Source of the DNA: Cudoniella acicularis
Taxonomy: Eukaryota; Ascomycota; Leotiomycetes; Helotiales; Helotiaceae
NCBI GenBank assembly: GCA_013054445.1
Contig: JAAMPI010000050.1
Coordinates: 18,150 to 82,149 of the forward strand
DNA: 64,000 nt
Direction of reading: 5' to 3'
Shown here: positions 34,258 to 45,188 of the stretch, in pieces
Position numbering within the stretch: position 1 is the first letter of the stretch
Layout: the number at the start of each line of letters is the position of its first letter
The notes under the pieces: model-generated
The model's input: the letters and a program-made list of their open reading frames with translations, nothing else
The model's database searches: none
Told to the model about the DNA's origin: nothing
Translations under genes and position numbers: made by a program

Positions 34258-34510
34258 GATTGATGATCGGATGTCTTGCGGCGCTAAGAGCTGATTGGTT
34301 TTTAATACAACTCCAATAGTTGTATATCGGACAACCACCGATCCTATTCCCGCTGCATCGTGATCCTGTCCACTCCCCTGTCTTATGGCTCCAGCCAGTT
34401 TGGCTCTGACATATTTCTAGACCCCACCTGATTTTGTATGAGCGAAGTCACGTGTACGATGGTAATCTAGACATCTTACTCGAGGCTTGGAGGTTAGGGG
34501 ATGATAGCGG

Positions 34511-34990
34511 CTATAGTATACCATCGAGATAATATTCGAGCAGAATACTAGGTAGAATATTCGGCCTCTTAGGGAATNCCTGCTTCTCCAGCCATGCCTT
34601 TACGTCTCTAATATAAGAATATATTTTATAGTCGTTCTTTGTCAGAGCAAGTGCGGCCGCGTATATCTCTTCGTCTCCGATTGTATTTGGGCCGCTGTCG
34701 CCCTGGATTGACCCAGTCAGGTTGTAGATCTTGTCGTTATAAATAACTTGTCCGCCGTCGATGTTGGTATATACCACGCGATCAAATCCCTTGAAGCACA
34801 ACTTGCAATTTTCAAGGTCGTCATCATTATACTTCATGCCATAGCAAACGAGTATAGTTGCTCCTGGTTCAGCCTTAGCTGCAATGGTAACAGCGTGGTC
34901 TGAGGTAAATTGACTTGTAATGTTGTCGACAACACAGAGTTTTGGGACAGCGCTTGTATTCCGTAATCTATAGGTTTCGATACCCGACAT
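34511..34990 (-). CDS. Orphan ORF, 159 residues
   Basis: Open from ATG 34990 to TAG 34511 without interruption, in a region where nearly all other genes are broken. The start reads MSGIETYRLRNTSAVPKLCV. There is a central glycine/asparagine-rich part (NIDGGQVIYNDKIYNLTG) and a helical end. No signal peptide or membrane segment. One residue is undetermined because of N at 34578. No family recognised. It may be a small cytosolic protein or a chance survivor. Confidence 0.4.
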   Translation of the reverse strand: MSGIETYRLRNTSAVPKLCVVDNITSQFTSDHAVTIAAKAEPGATILVCYGMKYNDDDLENCKLCFKGFDRVVYTNIDGGQVIYNDKIYNLTGSIQGDSGPNTIGDEEIYAAALALTKNDYKIYSYIRDVKAWLEKQXFPKRPNILPSILLEYYLDGIL

Positions 34991-36570
34991 CTTGAAGACA
35001 GATGGGCGAGAGATTTGAAAGACCCGTGATTGAGATAGAATTTTTAAGCGTCCGAATGAGGTACTGTTTGGGGTGATGCGGATGACTTGAAGTCGAGGTA
35101 CTCTAAGGCAAGAAGTTCTTCTTATCTCTTACGGTACGAGATAGCGGTGGGATATTCCGCCGTTTGACCCGAGATCGGCGATCGACACCGCTCATTCCAA
35201 AGCTCCTTGCCCAATCATCGCACATACTTTCAAATCCCAGGCAACTTCAAAAACACTTGACCTTGGCTATATTGTAACTAATGTACATCTGGTAAAAGAT
35301 CCATCTATTAATTCAGTTACAATTTTTGCGCATGCTAGGACTAGATTATGACATCGAAAGATGTACTATACCGAGATATATGCACTTCACTTGGTTACTC
35401 TGTGCCCAGAGGAAGCTTACGGCTGCCGAATTCCTTGCGGTAGCGTCAGTTACTTTCGCAAGGTATTTATGGCCACATATCCAAGGATCAATATTATGAT
35501 CATGCCACCAGTATCGCAACCCAAGCCATTTCCAATTCTCTACTGACACTCGGAGAAGAAGGAGTCGCGCTAGAGGATTTGCTAGTCGCTGTCCACTTCT
35601 CCAGGGCCATTGCTCCATCCCTTCTTCTCATTAATGCCTTAGCCATCCACAAATAGTCTTAAGACCCTCGGGAATCTCAAAAGGGCCATTTACCTCGAGG
35701 TTTGAACAAAGGATGAGTTTTGGGATCAGCGACCGAGACTGCTCAATAACGATCCCGATATTTCGTGGTAGTTTGCTTGGTATTATATAGCTATTTGAAG
35801 CAGCTAGAAAAACTTATTGAGTCACTACGACACTTCTGTCATTGTCTCGGCCATCCACCTTTTTGATGTTACGTTCAGATTCAGGCCCAGGTTCTGACGC
35901 AGAATTCCCGTTTGAAAATAGATCTTGCCTCACCTGTAAGTATCATCGCCGAGCATTCGCCAGAACCGCATATTGCAGATTGTGGGGTGGGTGGATAAAT
36001 GGAGTAGTAGCATGGAAAGCTATTCGTCGTCATTTGAGCTACTCTAGTGTCCAGTTTTGCTACCTTAGGAGTTCCGGAGCTTTTCTTTCTTGTTTGGCAG
36101 CTATAAATTTCGTCCTGAGCAGTGCTACCTGCGTAGCAGATGGACTATGGCCTGCTGGAGCCCTATATGGACGAGGTCCGTCCCTAGTGCAGAGCATAAG
36201 TTCCTAATCCGGCTGCGTCCAGAGCGACGAGCTGCTGTAGTTGGCACCGGACATCCTTACACACCTAGTCGAAAAGGAAATTTCTACAAGGCATAGTCGA
36301 AGCAGCATATTTGTGTAACCAAGATACCTCCTAATAATAATATAATATTGGATTTTGGGACTAGTAGAAGGTGCGAAGGCCCAATATAACTATCCAAACT
36401 CAACACCGGCAAGACCATGTCCAACATCAGGTACTTCAAGCAACACACACCTTTCCATACCGTCATGGCGGGGTGGGTGTTATAAAAACCTTACATAACG
36501 AGGTTGTAAAAGTTGTAGCTCTTCCTCAGCCGTTCGAGTTGGCGGCAAAGTCTCAACCTCATACGATTTA
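34991..36570. other. degraded sequence, no identified gene
   Basis: Several frames of 60-120 codons on both strands (for example 35346-35618 minus and 35842-36207 plus) give no recognisable family. Probably decayed genes or repeats. Confidence 0.35.
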
Positions 36571-36985
36571 GCCAACTTACAAGCTAAGAAATCCTGCGCT
36601 GCTCCTGGTACAAACACTTCCCGTCTTGTGTCATCCAGCAATCTTCTGTCCACTCCCATGTTTTTGTCCCGATGGGGCCTTTGTATGTCATCCTTACGAA
36701 AGACAAAGATCGGGAGCCTTCGAGATTACATATCACAGAGTCCTCGCCCGCTAGATATTCCTTTAGAGATTTCAAGAAAGTCACTATAGCATCTGGTGAA
36801 ATAGACTAGGCGCCTTCGATACCAGCACCCGCAAAGTAGTTTAAGAGCTGTTGTGTCTCTTGCCTAATGCTAGTACCCCATTCTACATGACTTGTGTATT
36901 GTACACCACGTTGAGGTGTACCTTCGTCATCTTGCCCATTCTCTATTGGAGAAGGAAGGGGTTACGGATCGATCATATTAGCGTG
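36571..36985 (-). pseudogene. Small unknown gene fragment with TAA and TAG in frame
   Basis: A single minus-strand frame begins at an ATG near 36980 (MIDP, TAA, PLPSPIENGQDDEGTPQRG). It continues through HVEWGTSIRQETQQLLNYF, meets TAG before SISPDAIVTFLKSLKEYLAG, and ends SFVRMTYKGPIGTKTWEW to TAG near 36574. The two internal stops fit former CAA and CAG. Product unknown; composition is soluble and acidic. Confidence 0.45.
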
Positions 36986-37579
36986 TATTTAACGGATATC
37001 TGGTAGCCGTAAGAATTATGAGGGGGTGATTTTCGAAAGTCGAAATGAATTTCCTTGTGTTAAAAATAAATTCCATCAAAAAAATAAGTGTTGAAGGTTG
37101 CCTGATCCACATTCCCGCGTGACATCCGAGCTAGCTTTTCTAGTACTGGTGTGGGGGTCAAAATAAAACTGGAGCCGATTTCGAGATTCCGAATTTGTAG
37201 TATTCGTTAGATCTGAAAATTTATATTCTTCATGTTTTCTCGCAGATCAACAGCATCATTCTATTATTATTCCACGTGAAAAGATGTCAAATTAGAGCAC
37301 TGTCCTAGAAACCCATGATGAAAGCTGCTATAGTGCAGACATATTTTGAGCTATCTATAATAGAAGTATATATAAGTTATAAGTTTCTCTATACAATGTC
37401 AAGATAAATGTAGGACGCGAGACTAAGTTCTTAATTCTATATCTTCCTTATAAAACACCAAGTAAACACTTATCGGTAATATCATGATGATAGTATAGAC
37501 AAGTGCTCCTATAGACAAGTGCTCCTATCGACAGACCCGCCAAATCTCCTTTTTCTATGTTAACAATCGGCCCTGATAC
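36986..37579. other. AT-rich spacer with a short tandem duplication
   Basis: Bases around 37495-37530 repeat TAGACAAGTGCTCCTA twice. Nothing else recognised. Confidence 0.4.
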
Positions 37580-38390
37580 TTAGATCTTTGAACCTACGTA
37601 AGATAGAATAGCAAGAGATATTGCAAATGGAATGTAACATAAAATTGCTAGTAAGCAGATCCCACCCTTTATTATTTTATTTATAACAAAGCGTTTTATA
37701 AATAAACAGAAGAATAATGTCGCGGTAAAAACAAAAGCAAATCCTAAGCCAAAAACGAAAGGGCCTTTAATGTTTGCAGATGTAATCTTCGCCGTAATCC
37801 TCTCTAGATATCGGAATGGCTAGAATTGGCCATTAGTAATAGTTTAAATATCCTCAGAAAATTGTGTGACAGCCTCTGGTATCATATCAGAGACATTTAA
37901 CGGCAAACTAGTGCAGTCGGTATGATCGACAAATCCAACACAGAATTGACTTATACCAAGCGAAACATTCCTGGGAAGTAATGCTTCAATTGCGGTTTCA
38001 GCAGCGCTTGCAACCGCAGCGGTGGCTGTCGCAACCAAGCTTGCTCCCTCCGCAGTAGCTGTTGCAATAATGCTTGCTCCCTCGGCAGTGGCTGTCGCAA
38101 TCAGGCGTCTGAAGGGACCGGGAATGCCGCGTTGCTTGAGATGTACATCGGGGATATTGAGGATATCACTTATGTTGAACTAATATTATGAGATTATTAG
38201 CTAAATAATGAGAAAAGGAGTGTATGTTCTGCACATTTAAAGTTAAAGTTGCAATACCTGCTCGTTAGGTTTTTTCTTGGACGAGTAATAGAATTACTAG
38301 TACTACACAACAGAGAGTGACAGAAGACAAGGCAACGAGGGCCCCGATTTGGAGCCCACTTTTCTTTTTTTTAAGCATTTGACGTATTTG
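37580..38390 (-). pseudogene. Fungal membrane protein (SUR7/PalI-like layout) with in-frame stops
   Basis: Pieces on the minus strand: a hydrophobic helix GALVALSSVTLCCVVLVILL near 38300, an intron ending ATATTAG at about 38185, then FNISDILNIPDVHLKQRGIPG. A three-unit repeat of 11 residues (IATATAEGAS+) follows, then an extracellular-type segment with FCVGFVDHTDCTSLPLNVS. After TAA 37846-37844 and TAG 37822-37820 the same frame continues with ITAKITSANIKG and two hydrophobic segments to TAA 37582-37580. Both stops fit former CAA/CAG. The order (TM, loop with Cys pair, further TMs) resembles SUR7/PalI proteins of the plasma membrane; that family name is tentative. Confidence 0.5.
37998..38096 (-). 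repeat. 33-bp coding tandem repeat, three copies
   Basis: Three units of about 33 bases encode IATATAEGAS(I/L) and a more divergent third copy (VATATAAVAS). The units are in frame inside the membrane-protein remnant. Confidence 0.6.
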
Positions 38391-38792
38391 AAATTTGATG
38401 AGTTCGAACTCGGGTACTGCATTGCAAGTGCGAACATTAAATACTAAGTAGGCACGACTTAGGTAGGGAATTCCTTAAGCACTCTTCATATAGACGTTTT
38501 TGCCATCTAAATATATCTTTTCTTAAACGCCTCCGCTTTTAGACATGATGCTGACAGATTATGTTCAACTAGCTAACTATACTCTGCTTAGCGTCAGCAT
38601 AAACCGTTCACTATTTGTATTCCAACAGGATTGATGCATAGCGATAATGAATAGAATACGGGAAATAAATTGCACTGCAAACCGCTATATGGAAGATGGG
38701 GTCCGAGGTCAACTGAAAGCGGTGTAAGCCGAAACATACCATTCAATAGCGTCGAGAACCAGTTGTTTGCTGCTTACCATTGACCACTCGCT
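38391..38792. other. intergenic
   Basis: AT-rich, with no frame or repeat worth naming. Confidence 0.35.
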
Positions 38793-39540
38793 CTAAGAGT
38801 CGTCATCTGCCATCATAGACCGAGAAGTAGTCTCTCCAACTAAGGACCATTCACCATCTTCAATCATATTGCTAGTGTTTCCTCTAGATGTGAATAAAAT
38901 TATATCTAATAATGTACCCTGTCGAGACTGGGGAGGAGCTTGTGTCGAGCCTGACACGCAGCTCCCGCTCTTAAGGTGACAGATCATTGTAGATGGTTTA
39001 GCGAACCTCTTTTTGCATTTGGCGCTTGCTAGACAGATTATGGGTCTGCTTATATTGCTCTTTGTCCTCGGACTAACCGTGATGGCCTTTCGCTCACCAC
39101 CAATTAGTTTTTGGCTTCCTGTTTGACCAACCTGTGGCACATTGGCTCGGGGCTGGTGTGCCTTATGGTTTGTGAAGTGGCTCTATAGTCCTTGCGAAGC
39201 TTTGAACATCCGATCACAATCACAGCAATGAATGTTGAGAGCATTTTGACCATGGTACTGCCTTCCACAATTGCAGCATTGGTAGACATCCGCATGCTCC
39301 ACTGTCCGCACATGTTGTAGTTGAATTAAGCTTGTCGAGAAACAAAGATTACATTCTTTGCAATAACTATGGCCAACTTCCCTCTAGTGGCTCTCGAGTT
39401 GCTTTTGTCCAAGGAATCTCTTATTACAAGAACTACACATCGGATACTCCCTCCTTTTATGAGCTTTCAACTTCTTCCTCGTTTCAAAAAAGATATCGCA
39501 TATGGGGCAGGAAGGCCGCTCTAATGTGAAGGTTCCTATG
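38793..39540 (-). pseudogene. C2H2 zinc-finger protein remnant with two TAG stops
   Basis: A continuous minus-strand frame shows successive finger-like units: CPICDIFFETRKKLKAH, CSSCNKRFLGQKQLESH, CKECNLCFSTSLIQLQH, CCNCGRQYHGQNALNIH, CCDCDRMFKASQGL and KCKKRFAKPSTMICHLKSGSC. TAG at 39386-39384 follows LESH, and TAG at 39185-39183 follows SQGL; both fit former CAG (or TGG). The frame ends at 38793. Such multi-finger fungal proteins bind nucleic acid or protein; target unknown. The 5' end is not resolved. Confidence 0.6.
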
Positions 39541-40529
39541 TCGCCTCTACTGATTACTGAAACTGAACGGTGAAAGGACAGTACTCATAAGTTCGGAGGA
39601 AGTCGCTAAATACCTCCAGTTCTAAGAGGAATGATGGTTTCAATTTAGCTGCTAGGGGTTGGACATAGTGATATAGGATTGCTGTCTAGCAGTGATTACG
39701 AGGTTATCACCCGTCGCTAGCTGACGAATGCGTCCCAAAAGTCGCTGACTATATCACGTCTCATGAGATATGATATATGACACTTAACTAGTGTATCCAT
39801 GAAGATACTATAATGGTCTCAAGTCCTTAGAAAGCACTAGGTTGACCCGGTTACACTTCCCAGTATAGTGGAACTCGGTTTAGGAAAGATCTTCCACTAT
39901 AATAGGGCAAACGGAAGCAGTAATGAAGCAGGAGGTGATACTGGTACGGAACAATTTTCTATGCCCAACCAAATTGGAAGAAGCAGGGGGATTCTGTGAA
40001 ATTATTACAAGGTCTTGATTAACCTTTCTTGTTTGTCGTACAGTTGCTACTCACAGGGCATGGTGACAGTTTTGGCCGAAACATAACATAAGATTAAATA
40101 GGCAGGGTCCAATACTATTACGATGTACGTGATGAAAAGGGCTACTTAGCGATGCTCGGCGATGTTTAGCAAATCCTTAATGGGTATAAAGTATAAATTT
40201 TACATGTATAAACCAAAGGAACATGCTAGAAGCTATCTTCCTAAAATGTCAGCTTATAATGGTCCGTCACCGCCATGTGCAAGTCTTAAAGTATGTCATC
40301 AACGATATAAGCATAAGACAGCTACAGATAGAGTCTGTTATTAGCTAGAGCTAGGAATGCAAAATCAAAGCTTAGCTTTCGCTAGAATTCCGTTCGAATA
40401 AACATAATTATATAGCTATTTCCTGCCTGACTCTAAAATCAAGTATTTCAAGATTGGCGTGTTTTGAACTCCTAAATCCCCAACTACTCAAGTCCTTCAC
40501 TACCAATACCGAAAAATATAAGTAGTCCT
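39541..40529. other. degraded sequence
   Basis: A short frame at 40162-40344 (YKPKEHARSYLPKMSAYNG) may be a gene remnant but has no identified family. Confidence 0.35.
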
Positions 40530-42425
40530 TTGTCATGGCCGATATATCTGGCTCTTTTCTTACGAGTTGCTGCTGCCCCAAGCAATATCAGTGCTTCTCG
40601 CATCCCACATTATAGTAGAAAGTCTATCTCGACTGAGCTATTCGGTTTACCAATAGGCCATGTTGATGTCATTGGACGATCAAATGATATTATGGAAAAA
40701 AGGGAGAGATTCCTATATAGGCCGTCAATATATGGAAATGTCTCGTATTGGCCGACGGGATTCTTGGGAAACGCAACAACTAAGAGCGATCTTACTAGAT
40801 TTATAGTAGACTCGTAGTATAGCCAAGCAACGGCAAACCTAGACGAGACCGTGGCAGGAGTCCTCATAGCAGTATATAAGATCTAGAAAATGTGCGTGCA
40901 AACTATATTGATCAATAGTAGGCTAAAGATATCAAACAGCTTTCTGATTACCAAATTTTATATCAGAACCAATAGAAAAACAGTATACCTTCCGGAATTG
41001 ATCAAGGAATCCTCACAAATTACACTAATGACTTGATGTTCTCGATAGAGAGGCTTTCAGTCAACCTATATTCGATCAAACGATTACAGCCATCAATAGA
41101 CACAGTTCCATTTCAGATCGAAGAAACGATTGCCTATAAAGTCGCTAATACAACGGTCTAATCACTCTTTAAGTTAGGAAACCTCTTTTATATGGATTGT
41201 CGCTATCAGTCAACCTTATAAAGGACTGACAGATATATAGCGGCTTATAGCGCATATTTCTATATTCACCCTACGAAAGGAGAATTCCTTCCTTTAGCTA
41301 TTCGCACAAACATAGGAATTGACTTAGTTTATATACCTACACACTTAGTTAATGATTAGCTACTAGTAAAAATGATGTTTAATCTAAATGATTTATAGTA
41401 TTCATAATAGTATCATCTTTCTAGTACCTATAACGTTATCGAAATCGTATATAAAGCGGCCTATAAGACACTAAGTAGGGAGTATCCTATAGTGGCTCTT
41501 CTAGACAGACGTACGCTCTTCCCTATTCAAATCTTAACTGTTTGATCTTTTATATTTAACTTGTCTAGTAACTCCTAAGCTATTTGCCTATCGTTAAGTG
41601 GCACTCGAAGTGTTGATAAGGTTAGGAGGTTATATTAACCGGTTATTTGCTTTTAGTAGAAGTGCCGCTACACAGACTACTTTAGACCTTTATAACACAG
41701 GGATTTCTAGTGCCTTTCAAGCAAACTACTTTTACGAAAATCTCGTAAGTCGTGGTCTTATTAACATAACGTATAGTTCTTAAATTAAAAATTTCCTATT
41801 CTTCGAAGACGTATCAGTTATCTATACTACTATACAGGCATTTATAACAACTTTTATACACTCTTACTATACATATCCTATCATGTTTGTGTAGGATGAA
41901 GAGCTATAAGCTTGGATACTAGAATCTGTGCCTACAAATATTATAGATTTTCTAAAATCAACTAACCGAAGAACGCTCATCGATATTCTTACTCATATCG
42001 CCTTAGGTAGCGCGGTACACTAAACTCTTAATACAAATGACATTTCAGAGGCATCAGGCTCGCTACCGTTCTACCTATTCGCGCTATACCAACCAATTCT
42101 AATAGCCAAGGGCGTTAAAGATGTTATCCCTTTCTTGCCTAATTTAACCCAGTTAATTGGTCAGATCGCCTTGACTGCCCTCTTTACACGCCCCGAATAT
42201 GTCAATTGCAACCGATCTTTGACGCAAATGTTTAATGATAGAATAATACTAGTACGGATAAACAAGAAGACAGTAGAGGCAGCTCGGTTATTTCAGGTGG
42301 AGATAAAGAACTTTAGCAAGCTAGTTACTTCCAGGGCCTTTGATGCCCAAGGATTATGCCAGGGAATGCCATTTATTTGGAAAGTCCTTGATCCTGAGAG
42401 ATCTCTATATTATCTCACTGTTTGA
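40530..42425 (+). pseudogene. Fungal Mn-lipoxygenase-type gene, heavily mutated
   Basis: The N-terminal part has a hydrophobic secretory-like start (WPIYLALFLRVAAAP). From 41260 on, pieces match fungal lipoxygenases in order: HPTKGEFLPLAIRTNIG, the metal-binding helix YHLSSTYNVIEIVYKAAYKT (41411-41470), FQANYFYENLVSRGLIN, LTHIALGSAVH, LPFYLFALYQPI, FTRPEYVNCNRSLTQMF and GLCQGMPFIWKVLDP. It ends in YYLTV, the terminal Val being a metal ligand in this family. The second His of the H-x4-H ligand pair has become Tyr (TAT at 41429-41431, one CpA change from CAT). Many TAG/TAA codons interrupt the frame. Lipoxygenases oxygenate linoleic/linolenic acid; this copy cannot be active. Confidence 0.7.
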
Positions 42426-43180
42426 TCTTAGATATCCAGTACTTTTAAATCTTATTATAAAATGATATTCTAGCAAGGAAGATGTGTTTAGTGAGTTTGG
42501 TTATATGGTCAATTTTAGCAAGCACCGAAGGATGATTCTGATCGCGTCTAAGGATTCCAGGTGTCTAAAGCCTACTGGATGATAGGTGATTGGGTATAGC
42601 ATGTGATTATAGTTGATTTCAGTACTTTACGAACTATTTACTAACATTTCCTGTATTTAGCTTGCACTGGGACTGTTGGACTACCACTACCACTCGTCTA
42701 TAATGCCGCACCTCGCCGTGCCACCACTGGTGCGATCTTCGCCCCCGCCCCCTGCCACCATTTTTCGTGCGCTGCTGGAGGCGGCAATGGCATGAATAGA
42801 AAGCGCGGCTCCAATTGGAGCTTGTAGCAACTGCGGCGGCTGTGGAGCAGTAGATTTGGTGTTGGCCACTCGGCCCTCCGAAAACACAAAACCCACGAAA
42901 TACACGGATGGGGGAGAGAAATGTATACTAAGCTACCGTCTATTGATTCTTCTCGAGCTGCGGGGCCAATCGATATCAAAGCTCTCGGGCGCGGTCATGG
43001 AGGCCAGCACTGCAGTTGTCCGGCCATTACCCGCCGACGTATTTAATATATTTCCATTCCTTGCTTTTTCGTTCACATCGATTAGGCAAGATTTCTACAA
43101 TAGAAGTGTACTTTTCTTTTCAGATACAGCCTCTGGTTGATATGACTATATAAGATGTCGTATATCCTCTTGATATGTTT
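42426..43180. other. intergenic with a GC-richer island
   Basis: 42660-43060 is clearly richer in G+C and in CA/TG than its neighbours, and carries overlapping frames on both strands. No family recognised. It may be a late insertion that escaped RIP. Confidence 0.4.
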
Positions 43181-43189
43181 ATCACTACT

Positions 43190-44470
43190 AACTTACACCT
43201 GGCTTCAGGTTATTCTAAGCAACTTCTGAGCATTTCGGAATGCAATGTTCTCCCAATCTTGATCATTAACCAAACCTAAAGACTTGAGAGCTACTATAAA
43301 AGCCGTACCCAACTCATTTCCAGACTAAGGATAGTCGACTGAGTACTAAAACCTGATTAACTTAAATCTCTTCTCATTACAAGTTCTTCAGAAGAGCTTA
43401 CTATGATTCTATCTATAGCGGTAGTCCGCAGTAGCGTAGTGAATAGATCTAAGCTAAAGAACCCACTTGTCGTTACCCAGATGTTATTAGCATAAGCCTC
43501 TGGGATAGTAACTCCTGTGCTTTTAACCCACCCCAGAGTTAAATCAGCCCTCGCAATCATATATAGGAGCATTTCTCCTATGTGGCCAAGAATGATTTTG
43601 AGATTTAGATGCTTGTCAAATATTCCTGCTAACCAGAGTCGGAGAAATTATATGCCGGCATCGCTATGCCAACCCCAGCCGGCTGTAGCCAAAACTGACG
43701 CAGTATCTAAGGTGAAGCTATTCTGGTATAGTGTATAGAGACCTCCTAATGCATTAACCTCTGAGATTGGTAGATATGTCGGGTGAAGGTAAATAGGAAC
43801 GTCAAGCTTTTCAAGAGCAGACTAAAGAACTTCGTATTCAGGACCGTCATAGAAGGTGTTGTTAAGAAGATGATCGTCAACGAGAGCACTAACAAACTTC
43901 AACTACGAGACGCATCGTTCGAGCTCCTGTGCAGCGAGCTGAGGATATGCTATAGGGAGAAAACAGAAGCCACGGAATCGATCGGGATATAGCCGGATCG
44001 CTATAGCAAGATTATTATTTGCCTCTTGTGCGATTTCGGGATTATCGAGAGCTTATGGATTGGGGCCATTCGAGACAACCTATAAGATCCCTTTGTCTTA
44101 GCTGGGCCTAAGAGGAGAAAGATTGCTCAATATTGTGCTTTCAATATCTTCTACTACGAATCAGGATGACATAAAATACCTAGATACGAATACAATTGGC
44201 ATTCATGCTATCAATTCTACTTCCATCGATGTTCTCTAGCAATGTAATAATCGAGTCACCTTCCGCATCGATGAGCAGCTCGTAGACCGGGTTGGTTTCA
44301 TATAGCCTGATAGATTTTGGAACATAGTGCTCTTCTAAAGTGATAAAGCTAAGTAAAGTGGTCTCTGTGACAAGAGTAGGTGGATTGTTCGGATTTGATA
44401 AAGGCAGAGTCTTTGAATGTGCAAAGGCAACTGCCATGAAGAAGCTGGCAATGAATGTAGCAGCGCCCAT
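43190..44470 (-). pseudogene. Amidohydrolase-2 family decarboxylase-like gene, broken
   Basis: ATG 44470 begins a hydrophobic leader (MGAATFIASFFMAVAFA), then FITLEEHYV, the first metal-ligand strand of PF04909 enzymes. Later blocks: NNNLAIAIRLYPDRFRGFCF, FYDGPEYEVL, VPIYLHPTY, LATAGWGWHSDAGI, LRLWLAGIFDK, LKIILGHIGEML and YANNIWVTTSGFF, then VDYP and LVNDQDWENIAFRNA. TAG/TAA codons at least five times replace expected Gln or Trp (for example EVL-TAG-SAL, VDYP-TAG-SGN), and a short stretch near 43340-43390 is out of frame. The family includes 2,3-dihydroxybenzoate and orsellinate decarboxylases. A secretion leader is unusual for that group. Confidence 0.7.
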
Positions 44471-45188
44471 TCTTATTCTTTTACTGACAGATGAAGTCCT
44501 CAGCGTATAAAAGTTATAATCTTAGGATTGTTACTAGTTCGATCGGTTTGGTGGATGATGACAAAAAGAACTGGAGCAACTCACAACTTTATTACTGCAG
44601 ATATTTGCGTCTTGTTATCAATAATAACGCGAAGTGTGACATGATTTCAGTTTACTGCAGCAACGGCTAACTAACCTACACTAAATGTGTATGGTACTGT
44701 AAGGGGTTAATCCTAAAACGTGAGTGCATCTTATATTGATTGGAAGAGCACGATCATTTGAGACCCGGCCCTTGATATTCTAAGACTAAATTTACATATT
44801 TTACTCTATCGGGTTGTCAATAAAGGACTGAAATGTTGTATTGGCTGACTTGCCGCGGTGACAGAAACGCATAACGGGGCATTCCTCAGCTCCGTTTGGG
44901 ACCCCCTATGATAATTGTTCTTGGTGAGTTGCTGACTGATCTCTCTCGAACAATTGGGAAGAAGAGGGCTGGTGTAGCTCTGGAAGATCAATGATGTCCT
45001 TGCTGGTCAGCAGATTTACATTACCCATGACCGACACAGAGTTCATCAACGTCGAAGTGGGATTTGGGCACCCCGTCAGTTACGTGGTCTGGATCAACTA
45101 AACTTTAAATCCAATCCCAGATGGCTCAAAAGAAGTTCCCTCCGGAATAATTTCTGTGTCAAAGATTTCAAACCGCAGTTTTCCAATT
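44471..45188. other. intergenic
   Basis: No supported gene or repeat. Confidence 0.4.

Noticed and set aside
37495..37530. Short tandem repeat as CRISPR-like array
   Set aside because: Only two 16-base units, no spacers, eukaryotic context.
42687..42979. Ala/Gly-rich minus-strand frame
   Set aside because: Overlapping frames on both strands and no homologous motif; kept only as a composition anomaly.
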